Source of the DNA: Phytophthora colocasiae
Taxonomy: Eukaryota; Oomycota; Peronosporomycetes; Peronosporales; Peronosporaceae
Direction of reading: 5' to 3'
DNA: 64,000 nt
NCBI GenBank assembly: GCA_018806915.1
Contig: JAGKQI010000068.1
Span: 1-64,000 of the forward strand
The first letter of the stretch is position 1; each line of letters opens with the position of its first letter. The notes beneath the pieces are model-generated. The model was not told where the DNA came from and did not search any database. It saw only the letters and a list, made by a program, of their open reading frames with translations. Below are positions 9,363-21,399 of this stretch, in pieces. The position numbers were made by a program, and so were the translations under genes.

Positions 9363-12300
9363 CTAAGCCAGCAGTAAGTCGTCCTCGTTGGCTTCAGCAT
9401 TAGCCTCCTCCAACCGAGGACTCCGGCGCCACTCTGGCAAACCCTTCTTTCTTCGTTCAGCCTGCTCATAGGCGTCCACTAGGGGACGGTACTCAGGCAT
9501 GAGCTCCGACCTAGGGACCCAAAACGTCTCGTAGCTCGCCGTCAACACTAAGTACTCGACCACTCTGTCCACTGTACGCTTAGCCACCACTTCGAGTAAC
9601 GGAGAGTCTACTCCTGCGAGAACGGTATCGCTCCCGGCGACAGTTATTCGTTCCGCGAAGCTAGAATGGGGCAAATCTTCTTCCTCCAAAGGTCCGTCCT
9701 CCGCAGGTTCTCCGTCCCCTCCTATCCCTTCGGGGACCTCGTCCAGGAACGGACGCGTCCACTTGCCACGGTACTTCTTCATGCGGTTCACATTGACCGT
9801 GACTACCCGGCTCGGATGTGTAGGGATAGCAACCCGGTACGCGCACGCGTCATTCACTTTCTCGACAACACGGTACGGTCCGTGCCATGCAAACGCTAGT
9901 TTCTTCGTCCGTGCCTCACCTCGCTTCGCCCTGAACAACTGGAACACCCACACTGGGTCGCCGTCCTCGTAAAACCACCGGCACTTGACCGTTCAACCGA
10001 CGCTCATGACGGTCCTGGGCCTTCACCAACTGACGCTCCACCAGGAGCCGCGAGTTTCTCAGGGAACGGTGGAGTTCCCGACGGTACAGTGCCACCTCGT
10101 CACTTTTCCATTTCTTCCCCAAATTCAAAAATGCCACATCCAAAGGCAACACAGGGTCACGACCATACAACGAGAAGAAAGGAGAGTCGCCCAACGCCTC
10201 ATGGTAGGCCGTTCTATAGGCGAATAGCACTCTAGGGAGGTACAAATCTCAGTCCGTCTGTGCCTCGTTGACATGCATCCTTAGCATGCCCAGTAGTGTT
10301 CCGTTGAACCGTTCCACTAATGGGGATGGTACGCAGCCCCAAACAACTTCTTAACCCCCAAGATCTGGTAGAAGGACTTCGCGATCTCCGACGTGAAATT
10401 CGACCCTTGGTCACTCAGCAACCGTGAAGGCACACCGTGCCGCGCGACCACTCCATTAATCATTGCTTCCACAAAAGTCATCGAGTCCAACCGTTCTACC
10501 GCGAACGCTTCCGCCCAACGCGTGAAGTAGTCCACAAACACTAGGATATACTTGTTCCTTCTCTCGGTCCTTGGTAACGGTCCCACGGCGTCGACCACTA
10601 ACAGCGAGAACGGTCCGTTAAGGTCCGTTACCGGCATCCTTTGCATCTGGCCAGCTCTCCACGGTTCAGCCCCTTTTACCGCTCCCACAAGTATTGCATT
10701 CCCGCACGTACTCGCTACGTCCTTCCTCCATCCTGGCCAGAACGCGTGTCTCCTCACCTTCTCTAGCGTCTTCGTCAGGCCCAAGTGCGACGACAAGACG
10801 TCCGCATGACAGTAGTGGAGGACGGTTTCCATGTAAGGCACGGGGACCACTGGCACGGTCAACGACCGTGCTGGCCCCACCCGGGCGGGTAAATTAACAC
10901 GCCGTGTCAACATGCCGTCCTCGACAGCGTATCTAGGCCCCATCTGCACTACACGAGCACGCAGGTACGGATCAAGCGGAAGCGCTCCGTCCTTCAGGTA
11001 GGCCACCAAAGCTCGCACCCACGAATTTTTCTGCTGTTCGGCCACGAACTGGTCGCGGTTCAGACCGAACCTATCCAAAGCGAGACCTCGCGCGTTCCCA
11101 TCCTGCTCAACCTCAGCTTCCTCCCTCAACTCCTCGTGCGGCGGATCGCCCACGTGTCCGTCCGCCTGCTCTCCTACTGCCGCTCCGTCCATTTCATCGA
11201 AATCCTGCTCACCGTCCTTCTGCTCACCGTCCTCTGTCCCCCCGTAGTCAACATCACCGTCCAATTCGTACGGCTCCCCGACTGAAGGCGGAAGCGCGTC
11301 TCCGTCTTCCGGATTCAGCAGGTCCTGTATCGTCAGAGCAGCCACTCGTCCCCTTGGCAGCCTCGAGAGACCATCCACGTGACCTAGCGATGCCCCAGGC
11401 TTGTGATGAACCTGGAACTGCAGGCTCGACAGCTCCATCGCCCACCGTGCCAGCTTAGCGTTCGAGGTACGGTTCCCAGGACTGAAGATCCACTTCAGTG
11501 CCTGGTGGTCCGTGAACAGATCAAACTCGCGCCGATCCAGGTAGCAGCGGAACTTCCTAGTCGCCCATACTACTCCCCAGCACTCGATCTCAGAGATGCC
11601 GTCTTGGTTATTTATCCAGTTCTTTTGCGACCCCGTGAGCAACTTGCTAGCATAGGAGACGGCACGGTCACGACCGTCCACTTCTTGCATGAGGCACGCT
11701 CCCACAGCGTACCGTGACGAGTCGACATACAACTTGAACCGCTTCTGACTGTCCGGGTACACCAGAATCGGTGGCTTCATAAGGGCACGGTTGAGCTGCC
11801 TAAAGGCAGACTCACAGTCCTCCGTCCACACGAACGGTGCATCCTTTACTTTCAACCGTTCCAAGGGCGCCGAAATCGAGGCGTACCCCGGGATGTAGCG
11901 TCGAAAGTAGCTAGTCAGTCCGAGAAACGAGCGGATCCCATGTAAGTCCACGGGTCTCCTCACATTCAGCACGGCCTTCACCTTCTCGGGGTTAGGAAGG
12001 ACGCCCGAGGGCGTGACGATGTGTCCTAGGAACGCCACTTGGCTCCGTTCTCAGTGACACTTCTTCATTTTGAGCTTGAAGCCCGCCTCCCTTAACCTCG
12101 TCAAGACTTGACGAACGCGTAACAGGTGCGCCGGGAAGTCCTTGCTGGACACTACGCAATCGTCCAAATAAACTAGGCACACTCGCCACTTCAAATCCAC
12201 TAGGACCGTCTCCATCAACCGTTCGAACGCGGGTACAGCGTTACAGAGGCCAAAAGGCATAACGAGCCATTCGAAGAGGCCGTATTTGCACGTGAAAGCC

Positions 12301-13024
12301 GTCTTTGATACACTGTCCAGCGCCATCGGTACGTTCCAATACCCGGATGCGATGTCCATGGTCGAAAACAACTGGGCACCCCCGAGCACGTCCAAAATAT
12401 CATCGATCAACGGCATCGGGTAACAGTCCTTCACCGTTACTGCGTTCAACTTGCGATAATCTATACAGAATCGGATACCACCGTCCGGTTTCATATCATG
12501 AGAACAGGGCTAGCCCACGGACTGTTCGATGGACGGATCAGTCCCGCGTCCAAGTACTGCTGTATTTCCGCTTCCATCACCTCTCCTTCCGCTACTGATA
12601 CACGGTACGGTTGCTGTTTGATGGGCCGACTATCGCCCGTGTCAATCTCGAAGTGTAGCAGTTCCGTCCGTCCCGGCATCGCCGAAGACTCGACAAACAG
12701 GTCACTGAAGTTGTCCAGCTCTGCTTCAAATATTCGCTTCTGTTCCTCCGTCAACCTCGACTGCGAAAAGTCAGCCTTGATCGTGGCTTTGTCAGGCGGC
12801 ACTTCCGGCCGAGATTTCCGTTCCTTCTCAGCAATCTGATCTTCAAGCGCTCCTGTCACGGACTGCACTCGATCGTCCGTTTCCTGTTGTCTCCGGGTTC
12901 CTCGGTACCGCTCCATCCTTCGTCTGCATCTGGCCGAAAGCCGACTCCGGAACGACCGAAGCGCACGCAACCGGCGTACCACGGCGAATCCACCGTTCCT
13001 CTGTAGATGCGTTACAGACTTCAA
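9363..13024 (-). pseudogene. Gypsy pol: reverse transcriptase, RNase H, integrase
   Basis: Successive minus-strand frames give one polyprotein with breaks. 13024-12491 is the lead-in ending SPWASPVLM. 12494-12051 has the RT core with DYRKLN and the catalytic YLDD. 12038-10317 has LGHIV, the RNase H domain (LYVDSSRYAVG, FTDHQALKW) and the integrase (FVDYFTRWAEAF, LLSDQGSNFTS). 10245-9916 and 9953-9363 hold the C-terminal integrase and its GPYRV-type end. Breaks are a frameshift at about 12493, TGG to TGA at 12053-12051, a small deletion near 10320, TGA for a Trp codon near 10247 and a frameshift near 9970. These block full translation. Confidence 0.9.
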
Positions 13025-15091
13025 CTATGACTTGACTGTCCTCCACAGTACTCAACGAGTGCGCCACACACAGTGTAGGGGGAAGGGATACAGCGCCTTC
13101 AATGAGCACCGTAGCCTTTTCCTCCGGTGTCCCTACTAACTTTGCCATGACTAAAGCCTGTCCTTTAGGCGGCAGGCGTATTGACTTCACCATCGTCGCC
13201 ATGTAAGCGTCCTGTACAACCATACCCCCAAGGGGCAACACCTCGCCTGAGTCCTTAAGCAGGAGCTGACGCTCAGCCACATCAATGACCGCTCCGAACG
13301 CTCCAAGAGCGTCTACCCCCAGGATGGCGTCTACATGCAACTGATCCGCGACTACCAAACTCAGCGAAATCTCCGCACTTCCCATTCGTAACGACAAACT
13401 CGCCCACCCTCGGATCTTCAACTGATGTCCGGAGGAGCTCTTGACCGATCCTTCGTACGGCTTCAGCGTCCTCGTTGACCGTCCTAGCCGCTTCAGCACA
13501 CGGCTATCTACCAAACTCAGTGTAGCTCCCGTATCCACGAGTAAGCGAGAAGGCAAACACTCAATAAATCCACTTGATAACACTTCGAAGTTCCCAACAG
13601 CACACACCACGCGTTGACCGTCTTCAACCACAGTACATACTTCCATTTCATCCATGTCTCCCTCCGACACGCCGAAACCGTCCGGCATCTCTACCGTGAC
13701 AACCTCAACAAGGCCCGGGCGAGGGGGAGGCGCAACCGTTCCAGGCGGCGGCCCCACCACGTCCACGTAGCTTACCACATCTTCATCACTCAGCAACAGC
13801 TCAGCATTCATCAACACCTCTGCGTACGGTCTAAACATGGCCTCGAAGTCAATCTCAGGACGCTGCCGACCTCGTCTCTTAGCAGCAATCTCCGGGTCCT
13901 CTCTTACTTCTCTCCGTTCTATCAGTTTCTCCCAAATGATCGTCGCGTTCTTGTCGTAATATTCCATAGTCGTCGCTTCTAACCGTCCCCAATCCAAATT
14001 CCGAACGCTCCTGGAGGCAGCGACCACCTTCGCTAGTTTCTCCAGTTTGATCAGGTCCGCCTTCGGAACTTTATCACGCAACGGAGTGATTTCCTGTTGG
14101 AAGGCTTCCTTCAGGAACAAGTACACTGCACGTTGGACCACGTTCCTCGCCAAAGTAGGTGAAACGACGACACGGTTCCTCAGGACGGACTCCGGCTTCG
14201 TAGCCACAGTCCCTGCACTCGGCACTTGGACGGACGCCGCGACGTCCTCTAGCTGCGACAAGATATTAGCACTGACTTCCTCTTCCGTAGTAGATCCTGC
14301 CTTTGGACTCGCGTCTCGCTCTCTAAATGGTTTAGGTTTCCGTGCGCTGGGTTCCTTTAACACCGTTCGTCCCACTACCTGCACGACTGACGACTTGAAA
14401 TCGCGGTTAGCACGCTTGGCTTCTCCGGTCTTCTCGAGCGTCTCGCGGAACCATCCCTGCCAGTACTCAGGCGAATCACCGCCTTCAGGGGACGCTCGCC
14501 GAGTACGCTCGACTACGTCGAGCGGGACGTCCAATAGAGAGGACAGTTCCTCGGTAGAGGGCTCTCGTAAAGATGCTGCGTTCAACCGTATCCGTTCCAT
14601 AGTATCAGCTTCATCCAAAGGGTGCAAACGATCCTCAATTTCTTTTCGTATTCTTCTGACTCGCTGAAATCTCCGTTCCATCCTGGTCGCAGGCGTCCCT
14701 TCACGATCCCTAGACTCGAGAGCCTCAAGCTCCGCGTCCGTGAACAAGCAGTCTGTAGGGTGTTCCGCGGGTGACACGACGTCCGCTCCGTCCCCTACCT
14801 CGGCCCGTTCCGTTACTGAATCCGCTCGCTCCTCAACTTCGGCACCAGAGGCGTCGAAGAGGTCGAATGACAACCTCATCCTGACAGTTCGTCGTCCTCG
14901 AGTACTTCCTCTTCCAGTAGGCCGTCTTCGACAGCCTCTTCCAACGTGTAGGCGGGCTCCGCCGACTCACGGGTCGCTTTACCACCCGCTTCTACCTCAT
15001 CGACGAACCGCACTGTCTTCTTTCGACGTTCACCGTTCTCTTCCACACGGGCGTCTTCCTTTCTCTCCGTTCCTTTTTCTTCAATCTTCAT
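12843..15091 (-). CDS. Gypsy linker and aspartic protease region
   Basis: A Lys/Glu-rich frame (15091-14876) ends in TGA overlapping the ATG of a 678-codon frame (14879-12843) as ATGA. The second frame has an acidic N-terminal half. Its retropepsin-like domain begins at about residue 430 with the active-site triad LLVDTGATLSLVD and ends in the ILG motif (DAILGVDALG). This processes the gag-pol products. The last 180 bases overlap the following RT frame in another frame, so a frameshift, programmed or mutational, is needed to reach pol. Confidence 0.8.
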
Positions 15092-15294
15092 TTTCTTCTT
15101 TTGTCTCTTTTCTCTGCATTCCGCACGGTTTTCACCGTCCCTCGCGGCTTCTTCTTTTTCTCGTTCATCTCACTCTCCGTCACCACGGCAACCGTCTTCT
15201 CTTTCCCGAATTCCTCCTCAGCACGGTCACCGTTCGAGCCATTCGCCAGACAAAAGGAAGGAGTGGCTCGCTCCTCCCCTTCCTCACGTCCCCG

Positions 15295-17353
15295 TCAATC
15301 CCTAGGGGCCGCAGGCTGGGCCATCGATCCAGCCGCCAATCCTTTCAAGGCAGCGATCGTCGGACACTGGGCCACTGGATGACCGTTCTCTCCACAGAAG
15401 TAGCACCTGAACCCTTGAGCGTTAGAGGGAGCTCCGTTCCGTCCTCCTAGTTGACCTCCATTATAAGGGAGCTCACACTCAGCTGCAACGTGACCATACT
15501 GATTACACTTCCGGCAAGTCATCGTCCTTCTCATACATGTAGCACGACCATGTCCCCTGTAGTAACATCGACCACACACCGGTTCACCTTCCTGCGTACG
15601 GGTATCTTCCGCCATCCTGATTCCACGATAGCTTCTGTTTCCGTCCCCAGTCGAAGGAGCGTTCCCTGCGGTAGTGGCAGCTACGGTCAGTGACCGTCCT
15701 CGAGGTGACGAAGGTCTAGCCTTGCGCTCGTCCATGAGTTGCTGCTGCCAAAGCTGCTGCTGGGCCATGAACGTCTGCAACTGCTGAGTTAATGCGTCCA
15801 CCGCGGACGACGAATGACCGTTCTTGTTACTCTCTGGAGCTCCGTCCGAGAACTTCTCGTCTTCCTCACTAGACCGATGCATGTCCTTCGACATCAACCA
15901 CTCACACGCCTCGGGAATGTCGCGGGCTGGGCTTGAATCCAAGGCAGCCAGCATCCGACGGTTCCTGAGACCTCGACGGAACAGTTTGTACCGCATCTGC
16001 GGGTTCGGATAGTCGAGCGAGTCGCACAAGTCCGTGACTCGATCGCCCCACTCTTCCACCGATTTACCCCTCTGTCTCTTGGTAGTGTGCAATCGATCCC
16101 ATAGTTCGTCAGCCGTCCTACTCAGGAATTGGTTGTGAAAGCGAACCCTGAGGGTGGCGAACGTTTTGATCCTGGAGTTGCTCCACCACCGTTCCGCCTC
16201 TCTTCCTTTCAGCTTCTGACGGAACACCAACAAACCGTTCTCGGTCGGGCAACTGTCCTGTGTGCGCCTCGAACAGCTCCCAGAAGTCACGCGCCTTCTC
16301 CACCGTGGCCGTGTCTGAATAGAACATAGGCAACACCTTCATCACGTTCGACATCTTCTGCGTCAGGTCGTAGATCCTGGGCGGCGGAGGCGGTCTAGGA
16401 ATGCCATACCCACCACCATACTGTCCATAAGCTCCAGGGGGAGGTCCAACTAACACTCTTTGCCCTCCCAGCACAGTCCTCGTCGGCACAGGAGGGACAG
16501 TAGGTTGTCTCCATCCTTGCGTCGGCGCAGCGTACGCTGTCCGAGGGACGCTCGTCTGGGTTCCAGCCAGGGATGGCCCCCGAGACACGCTCGTACGAAG
16601 AGGCGCTTGTCGAGGTGTACCCACTGGTTGGGTCGCAGGCGACTGAACGCCTATAGGAGTCGTTACTCCGGGCAGCGGTTCGGTCATCGGCTGGGCCGAC
16701 GACGCAGCAGTCACCGCAGACCGGGGCGGTACGCCTTGCTGATCCCACGCGAACGGCGCAGCCGTCTCCGTCTTCACCTCATACGGGTCCTCACTCAGTG
16801 TTCCCCAACCCCATCCAAGGGGACGGTCCGTGCGACGCTTCTCCGTTCCCGTGTATCTCGAGATAAACCCAGTAGGCGTCCTCATAGGGACTTCTTCGAC
16901 CACTTCCTCCTTCATCATCGGTTCTTCCGTAGGGTACATCATGTGTGCACGTTCATAGGCGTCGTAGTCCGGGTAACCTTCATACATCTGCTGACCAGCG
17001 TACAGAGCGGCCAGCCGTGCCGAACCGTACACCGGATCCATCAATGGAGCGCTCGGGACCGTGCTCTCCACGGTCGGCTCCTCCGTTACTTCTTCCCTCT
17101 CGTCTTCCTCGTCGGCGGGTTCCGGCTCGTCCGGCTTCTCTTCCTCATCGCCGGCGTCAGCACCAGCCGTCAGGAGATCATCTCTCAACTCCTGCCTCAA
17201 CGTCTCGCGACCAGCGGCCGTGCTGACTCCCACCGACGGTTCATCATCTTCTTCTGCTTCTGCTCTCTTCTCCAGGCTAAGCGGGGCATCTCCACTGCCA
17301 CTACGCGAAGCCTCTGCTTGGCGCGACCGTTCTTCCTCTTCTAATCGCTCCAC
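15295..17353 (-). pseudogene. Gypsy gag with three CCHC zinc knuckles
   Basis: A 411-codon frame from 17353 encodes an acidic, Pro-rich N-terminus and the start of the capsid-like region. The capsid continues in a second frame (16290-15295), so one base has been gained or lost near 16215-16235. The second frame has the retrotransposon gag core (ERWWSNSRIKTFATL). It then has a Gln-rich stretch and three CX2CX4HX4C knuckles: CGRCYYRGHGRATC, CRKCNQYGHVAAEC and CYFCGENGHPVAQC. Gag packages the RNA in virus-like particles. Confidence 0.88.
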
Positions 17354-17775
17354 TTCGGACAGGACCCGGACGGTCTTCTGACCTCCCCACGACCACTGTT
17401 CCCTCGGCCTGGGGTACCTTTCCCCCCATCTCTTCTTCCAATCCCGGACATTCTCTAAACTTCCAATACCTCAAACTCCAATTCCCCAATACTTCAATTC
17501 CCCAATACTTCACTTCCAATACTTCAACGCTTCACTTCCAATTCTTCCGGACCGTCTTCTACTTCAGACCAATACTCCTGATACTCCAACTTCTGTTCCG
17601 TGGGAACTCACAAACTCAGAATTCCGCGCCCTGCGCCCCGAGACTTTGCTTCTCAACCGTGACCGTCTGGACTCGATACCAGACCATGCGTACACGCCAG
17701 GTTCTTCAACTCCACGGGCTCTTCCTGTCTTGCTCTTACTTGACAACGAATGCCGTACCCTACTTCTCCACCACG
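17354..17775 (-). other. Gypsy leader with degenerate repeats
   Basis: This untranslated leader lies between the 5' LTR and gag. On the plus strand 17460-17560 is a degenerate run of CCAATACTTCAATTCC-like units. The primer binding site should adjoin the LTR at 17775. It reads CGTGGTGGAGAAGTAGGG on the minus strand, and I could not match it to a tRNA. Confidence 0.5.
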
Positions 17776-18354
17776 TGTCGCGAGTCGGTCTTGGGCGGGA
17801 CGGTAGACGCTGCGCAGGTTACAAGTAAGAACGGAACGGTAGAGCGATAAAGCGCACCACAAAAAGTAAAGAAAAATATAAAAGCGATTATTCTTTGACT
17901 TGGGGCTTGTGCTGCAGGTGCCCAAGGTAAATTCACGACTGACCTCCACCAGCACGCCCTTCCTTCACTGTTTTCCAACGTCTCACGTCCTCCAGAGTCC
18001 TCTTCCTTGTCCTTCCCGGGTCCGTACCTCCTCGACGGTACCACTCACCCCTTCCTCACACATACTCGGGGCGCTGTTAAGCCCAGCGTAGCTCTAGTCC
18101 ATGTCTTCCGTCCTTGGCATCAGCTCACACGCAACCTGGCGCACGCTCCACGCTCTTTCTTGGCTGCGCAGACCTCGTTTCCCTAGCAATAGCGGCGCGC
18201 ACTCACCCTCGTGCTGGCTGCGACCGGGGCCGGCTCAAACAACTCCTCGCCATACATATGGTCTTCCGCAATGCGACGGGTCGTGGATCGGGTTTCAGAG
18301 GGGGAACGGTCGGGACCGTACCCGAGACGGTGGCCACCGTTCTCACTCGGGACA
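17776..18354 (-). repeat. Gypsy 5' LTR
   Basis: The pair of 8073-8647, starting TGTCGCGAG and ending GGGACA on the plus strand. The target copy CAGC follows at 18355-18358. Confidence 0.9.
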
Positions 18355-18358
18355 CAGC

Positions 18359-19088
18359 TAAAAGATCTGTTAGCGTTCGAAGCCAGATAATGAAAGAGAA
18401 ATACAGTTCCCAATGCGTTTCTTAAGTGATGAGATTTGAAGCAGTGTGTATCTTATTCGTGTGATCTGTTGCGGATAATCGATTACTACAATTTGAAGCG
18501 AATTATGCCTTTCTCTCCTGGTCAAAACCCAATAAAGTGGAGCAGCTCTATTTCGTCTACAGTAGAAGAGAGGAGAACGAGTTATTCTAATGTCAAAATT
18601 CTATTCACTCTCCGAAATCTTCTTCTTTGTTTATTTACGCTAACATCTGATAAAAGGATGTTCTTTTCGTCTATAGTCGCTATCCGCAGCAGCTTTATTT
18701 TCCGCCAACTAACTCAAACGTCGTCTTTCCGGTGGGTACTAGACCCACACGCAGCCGTAGGTTTTGTGAACCAAAAGAAATATGACTACACTGAGTTACC
18801 TATAATAGATAGTAAATCTGCATCGAGAGTTCATACGTCCTATACGTCTCCAGGGTTTCGATGGACCATGACGTGCTGCGCGTCCGTCGAAAGACGATTT
18901 AAGTCGCAATGATCGGGTGCCATCAAATGCACTTGAAAAACAATTCATCGTTATCGAGCGAAATATAGGAAGACGGAAATATGATTCACTATCACAAGCG
19001 AAAAACCTTTGTTAAACTCTAATGGAAAAACAAAAGCAGAATCACCAGTCTTGTGAAATTTCATCACACGACTTCTCCTTCTACACTA
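18359..19088. other. A-subfamily downstream spacer (U1)
   Basis: No gene is supported. The first 250 bases are an inverted copy of sequence at 30030-30130 and 54575-54660. The remainder matches the downstream region of A1 and A5. Confidence 0.55.
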
Positions 19089-21005
19089 TCATCCTCGTCT
19101 AACACGCACTGATCGTGGGGCAGGGGTCGAAGCGAAAACAAAAATTAGACATAAAACATCAGCAGGTACTCGATGAATCGGGTTCGAGTAGTGCACGTAG
19201 TTAATAACGCTGATCAATGCAGCTTTCGACTGAATCGGAAATTTCTCCTTCGTAACACAGAGAAAATCTCCATCGTGCGAAGTAAACTCTTGGATTTCCC
19301 TCTCTTCACAATGCACACCATAGAAGCAGAGCAGAGTTAGCTCTCGAGCCATCCGGAGTCTGCGATTCCGTAGCCACAAGGTGAAATCCGACAATTTCCG
19401 ATTACTTTCGACTATCAACTCCGCGATTGGCCACCGACTCAGCGATTCATTGTGAGCCGTGACAACTACAGCTAAATTACGGGTTTCCAGATATTGGAGG
19501 TTCGGGCATATTCCAGACAAGACACTGAGATCAAGAGTGCTGTAAATCGATGCATCCATTGTTAATGAGCGAAGATTTCGACCAACCAACTTTAGCAAAT
19601 CAACCGCCAAAGAAACGGAATCAGTTGACCCAAAGCCACGTTCTGCTCCACCAAATCTCGAGAAACCTCGGAAACGCCATTTCCAACTCTAGTTCGACAA
19701 CAGCCAAAGCCTGGAACGACAACTTCCACCTGATCTCCCCCCTTGAACCAGGCTCGACAGCGGGTAGAACTCGGCATCTCAAATGCTGAGATTTCGCCAC
19801 CTACAGTATCGATTGGCCATACAGTTATGCCTTTGGCAATATCCACAAATCCGAATTCACAAGTATTGTAAGTTCTTGGCTGAAGCTCCTCCTGCCTCGT
19901 AAGAGGATAATTGCATCGGACAACATCTGCAATACTCAATAGATTGGCTGGTGTCGAAGTCACATCCCAAAGTGTAGCAGTAGAACAGCAGCTGATAGTG
20001 TACAAAAGCCATGGTCACAACTCAGAAGCCGTAAGCGTAATGTTGAACTTGAGTGGCGAAACGTCAGAATACGCTGCAACAGCGGAACCAATCGCAGGAA
20101 AAAAGCTTTCGAAACCTTTCCTACAATACATTTTAATAGTGCAACCATTCAGACGGAGACACGTGAGGAAATGGTTCAGTATAATCCCAGTGTTTATCGT
20201 GTCTTGCAACAGTCCATCGTTACTCGTGATGTCGAATGTAACGGAGATTTCGAGAGGGTTTACCTTTTTCCATGGCAAACTTGCCGCCAAATTTCGAGAA
20301 TAACTCATAGTTAAATCACAAATTTGAAAGTCAATTTCGATATCCACTGGCACTTGTTCCGTAGCAACGACACTTTGGCTCTGCCCTTCATCACGCAGAG
20401 TAGTGCGGTCTAGCAGCACAACTAAAGGAACCGCCGCAATAAACAATCTTTGCAGACCAGTATCAAATATATCACTTGTGTTGACCTTTCAGATTCGCGT
20501 ATACGTTAACGCCGTCGAGGCTGCTCTCCCAACACATACTGGCGCAACTGGACAGATACGTCTTGTCTTCGCTCATATTTTCCAGTCCCATTGCCTTCAC
20601 TCTTCTGCATCGCCTGTTGAAACTGCGGTGAGGATCTGAATCTGCACAAAATTGGCCCCAAACGAGCTGTTGAACGGTAGCAGATCCGTAAACATGCGCC
20701 ACCCAAAATGGATAGCATTTACGCGCATGGTGTGGCGGTAAACTCGGCGGAAATTGGTCCAAGAATGCCTTATTATTCACTAGCGCAAGGACTGTGAATA
20801 GCACGATTGCTTCTCGAACCATTTTCAATCGATTCACATTTTGTGTATCTCCATCGACCAACCTAAAATTGATGACACGGTTGTGTTGTGAGCATGGCAC
20901 ACGAGGCCAACTAAATCGTACGTATTGTCGTCGGCTTTGGAAATCCATCAAACTAGGCTGTAAGGCATTAAGCCAAGGTTTCAGGAAAGTCCAATCCGTC
21001 GCCAT
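19089..21005 (-). pseudogene. A-subfamily LRR/F-box-like protein, broken (A2)
   Basis: Translation would start at 21005 (MATDWTFLKPW). Breaks relative to intact A4 are one extra T near 20488 (GACCTTTCAG against GACCTTCAG), TGG to TGA at 20017-20015 within the Glu-Leu-Trp-Pro-Trp-Leu block, and a deletion of about 25 bases near 19638. The C-terminus still shows HRVPADVLCLIFVFASTPAP. The TGA is shared with A3 but absent from A4 and A1. Confidence 0.85.
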
Positions 21006-21012
21006 GGACACC

Positions 21013-21028
21013 GTAAATTTGGGAATGA
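21013..21028 (-). promoter_or_regulatory. Inr + FPR core promoter of A2
   Basis: TCATTCCCAAATTTAC on the minus strand, identical to the A3 and A4 copies and placed 8 bases before the ATG. It is retained although the gene is broken. Confidence 0.65.
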
Positions 21029-21350
21029 AGTCCCGTGGAGAATGTCCGACTCAAAGGCATCAAAACGGACTTCAGTCACAAAACGTAAATCCTATGTCCT
21101 AGATGGATGGAATTAAACCCGTGGTTGGTATTTTTGTGTTTCTGTAAACAAGAGATTATTATCCGTCGTTTAATCAACTCGTCAATAGCCTTGTGAATGC
21201 TGTGGATTCAGCCAGCGCACATATCTTGACTGGCCGATTATGGAACAGGAGACCAATTATTAGGATTCTGTACGAGTGAAAAACGTTTTGTTAGAACTGA
21301 TGAACAGCGGGTATCACCTGATTCGGATAGCTCTTACAACCCCCACTATT
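21029..21350. other. A upstream region to composite-insertion junction
   Basis: No gene. The block is near-identical upstream of A3 (32321-32641) and A4 (56844-57190) and ends at the left border of the composite insertion (CCCCACTATT). Confidence 0.6.
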
Positions 21351-21399
21351 GGGTACCAGGCTGAAGCCTGGGGCCGTAGTTCGAAGCGTTGATGCGTGT

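Larger units (their letters stand above)
8073..18354 (-). mobile_element. Ty3/Gypsy LTR retrotransposon, about 10.3 kb
   Basis: The element is bounded by LTRs of 575 and 579 bases starting TG and ending CA. It is flanked by CAGC on both sides (8069-8072 and 18355-18358), consistent with a 4-base target duplication. Coding order on the minus strand is gag, aspartic protease, reverse transcriptase, RNase H, integrase, the Ty3/Gypsy order. The coding region has several frameshifts and TGG-to-TGA changes, so this copy as sequenced cannot make the full polyprotein. It inserted just downstream of D1. Confidence 0.92.

Noticed and set aside
14047..15450. Plus-strand frames of 206 and 236 codons opposite the protease region
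   Set aside because: They mirror the protease and linker frames. No motif or start context supports them.
16460..17344. Long plus-strand frame of 294 codons opposite Gypsy gag
   Set aside because: It is antisense to a gag frame with clear domain context and has Arg/His/Ser-rich composition typical of the reverse of a GC-rich coding strand.
18436..18912. 158-codon plus-strand frame downstream of A2
   Set aside because: It lies in spacer sequence repeated with indels elsewhere, has no conserved protein counterpart in the other copies and no motif.
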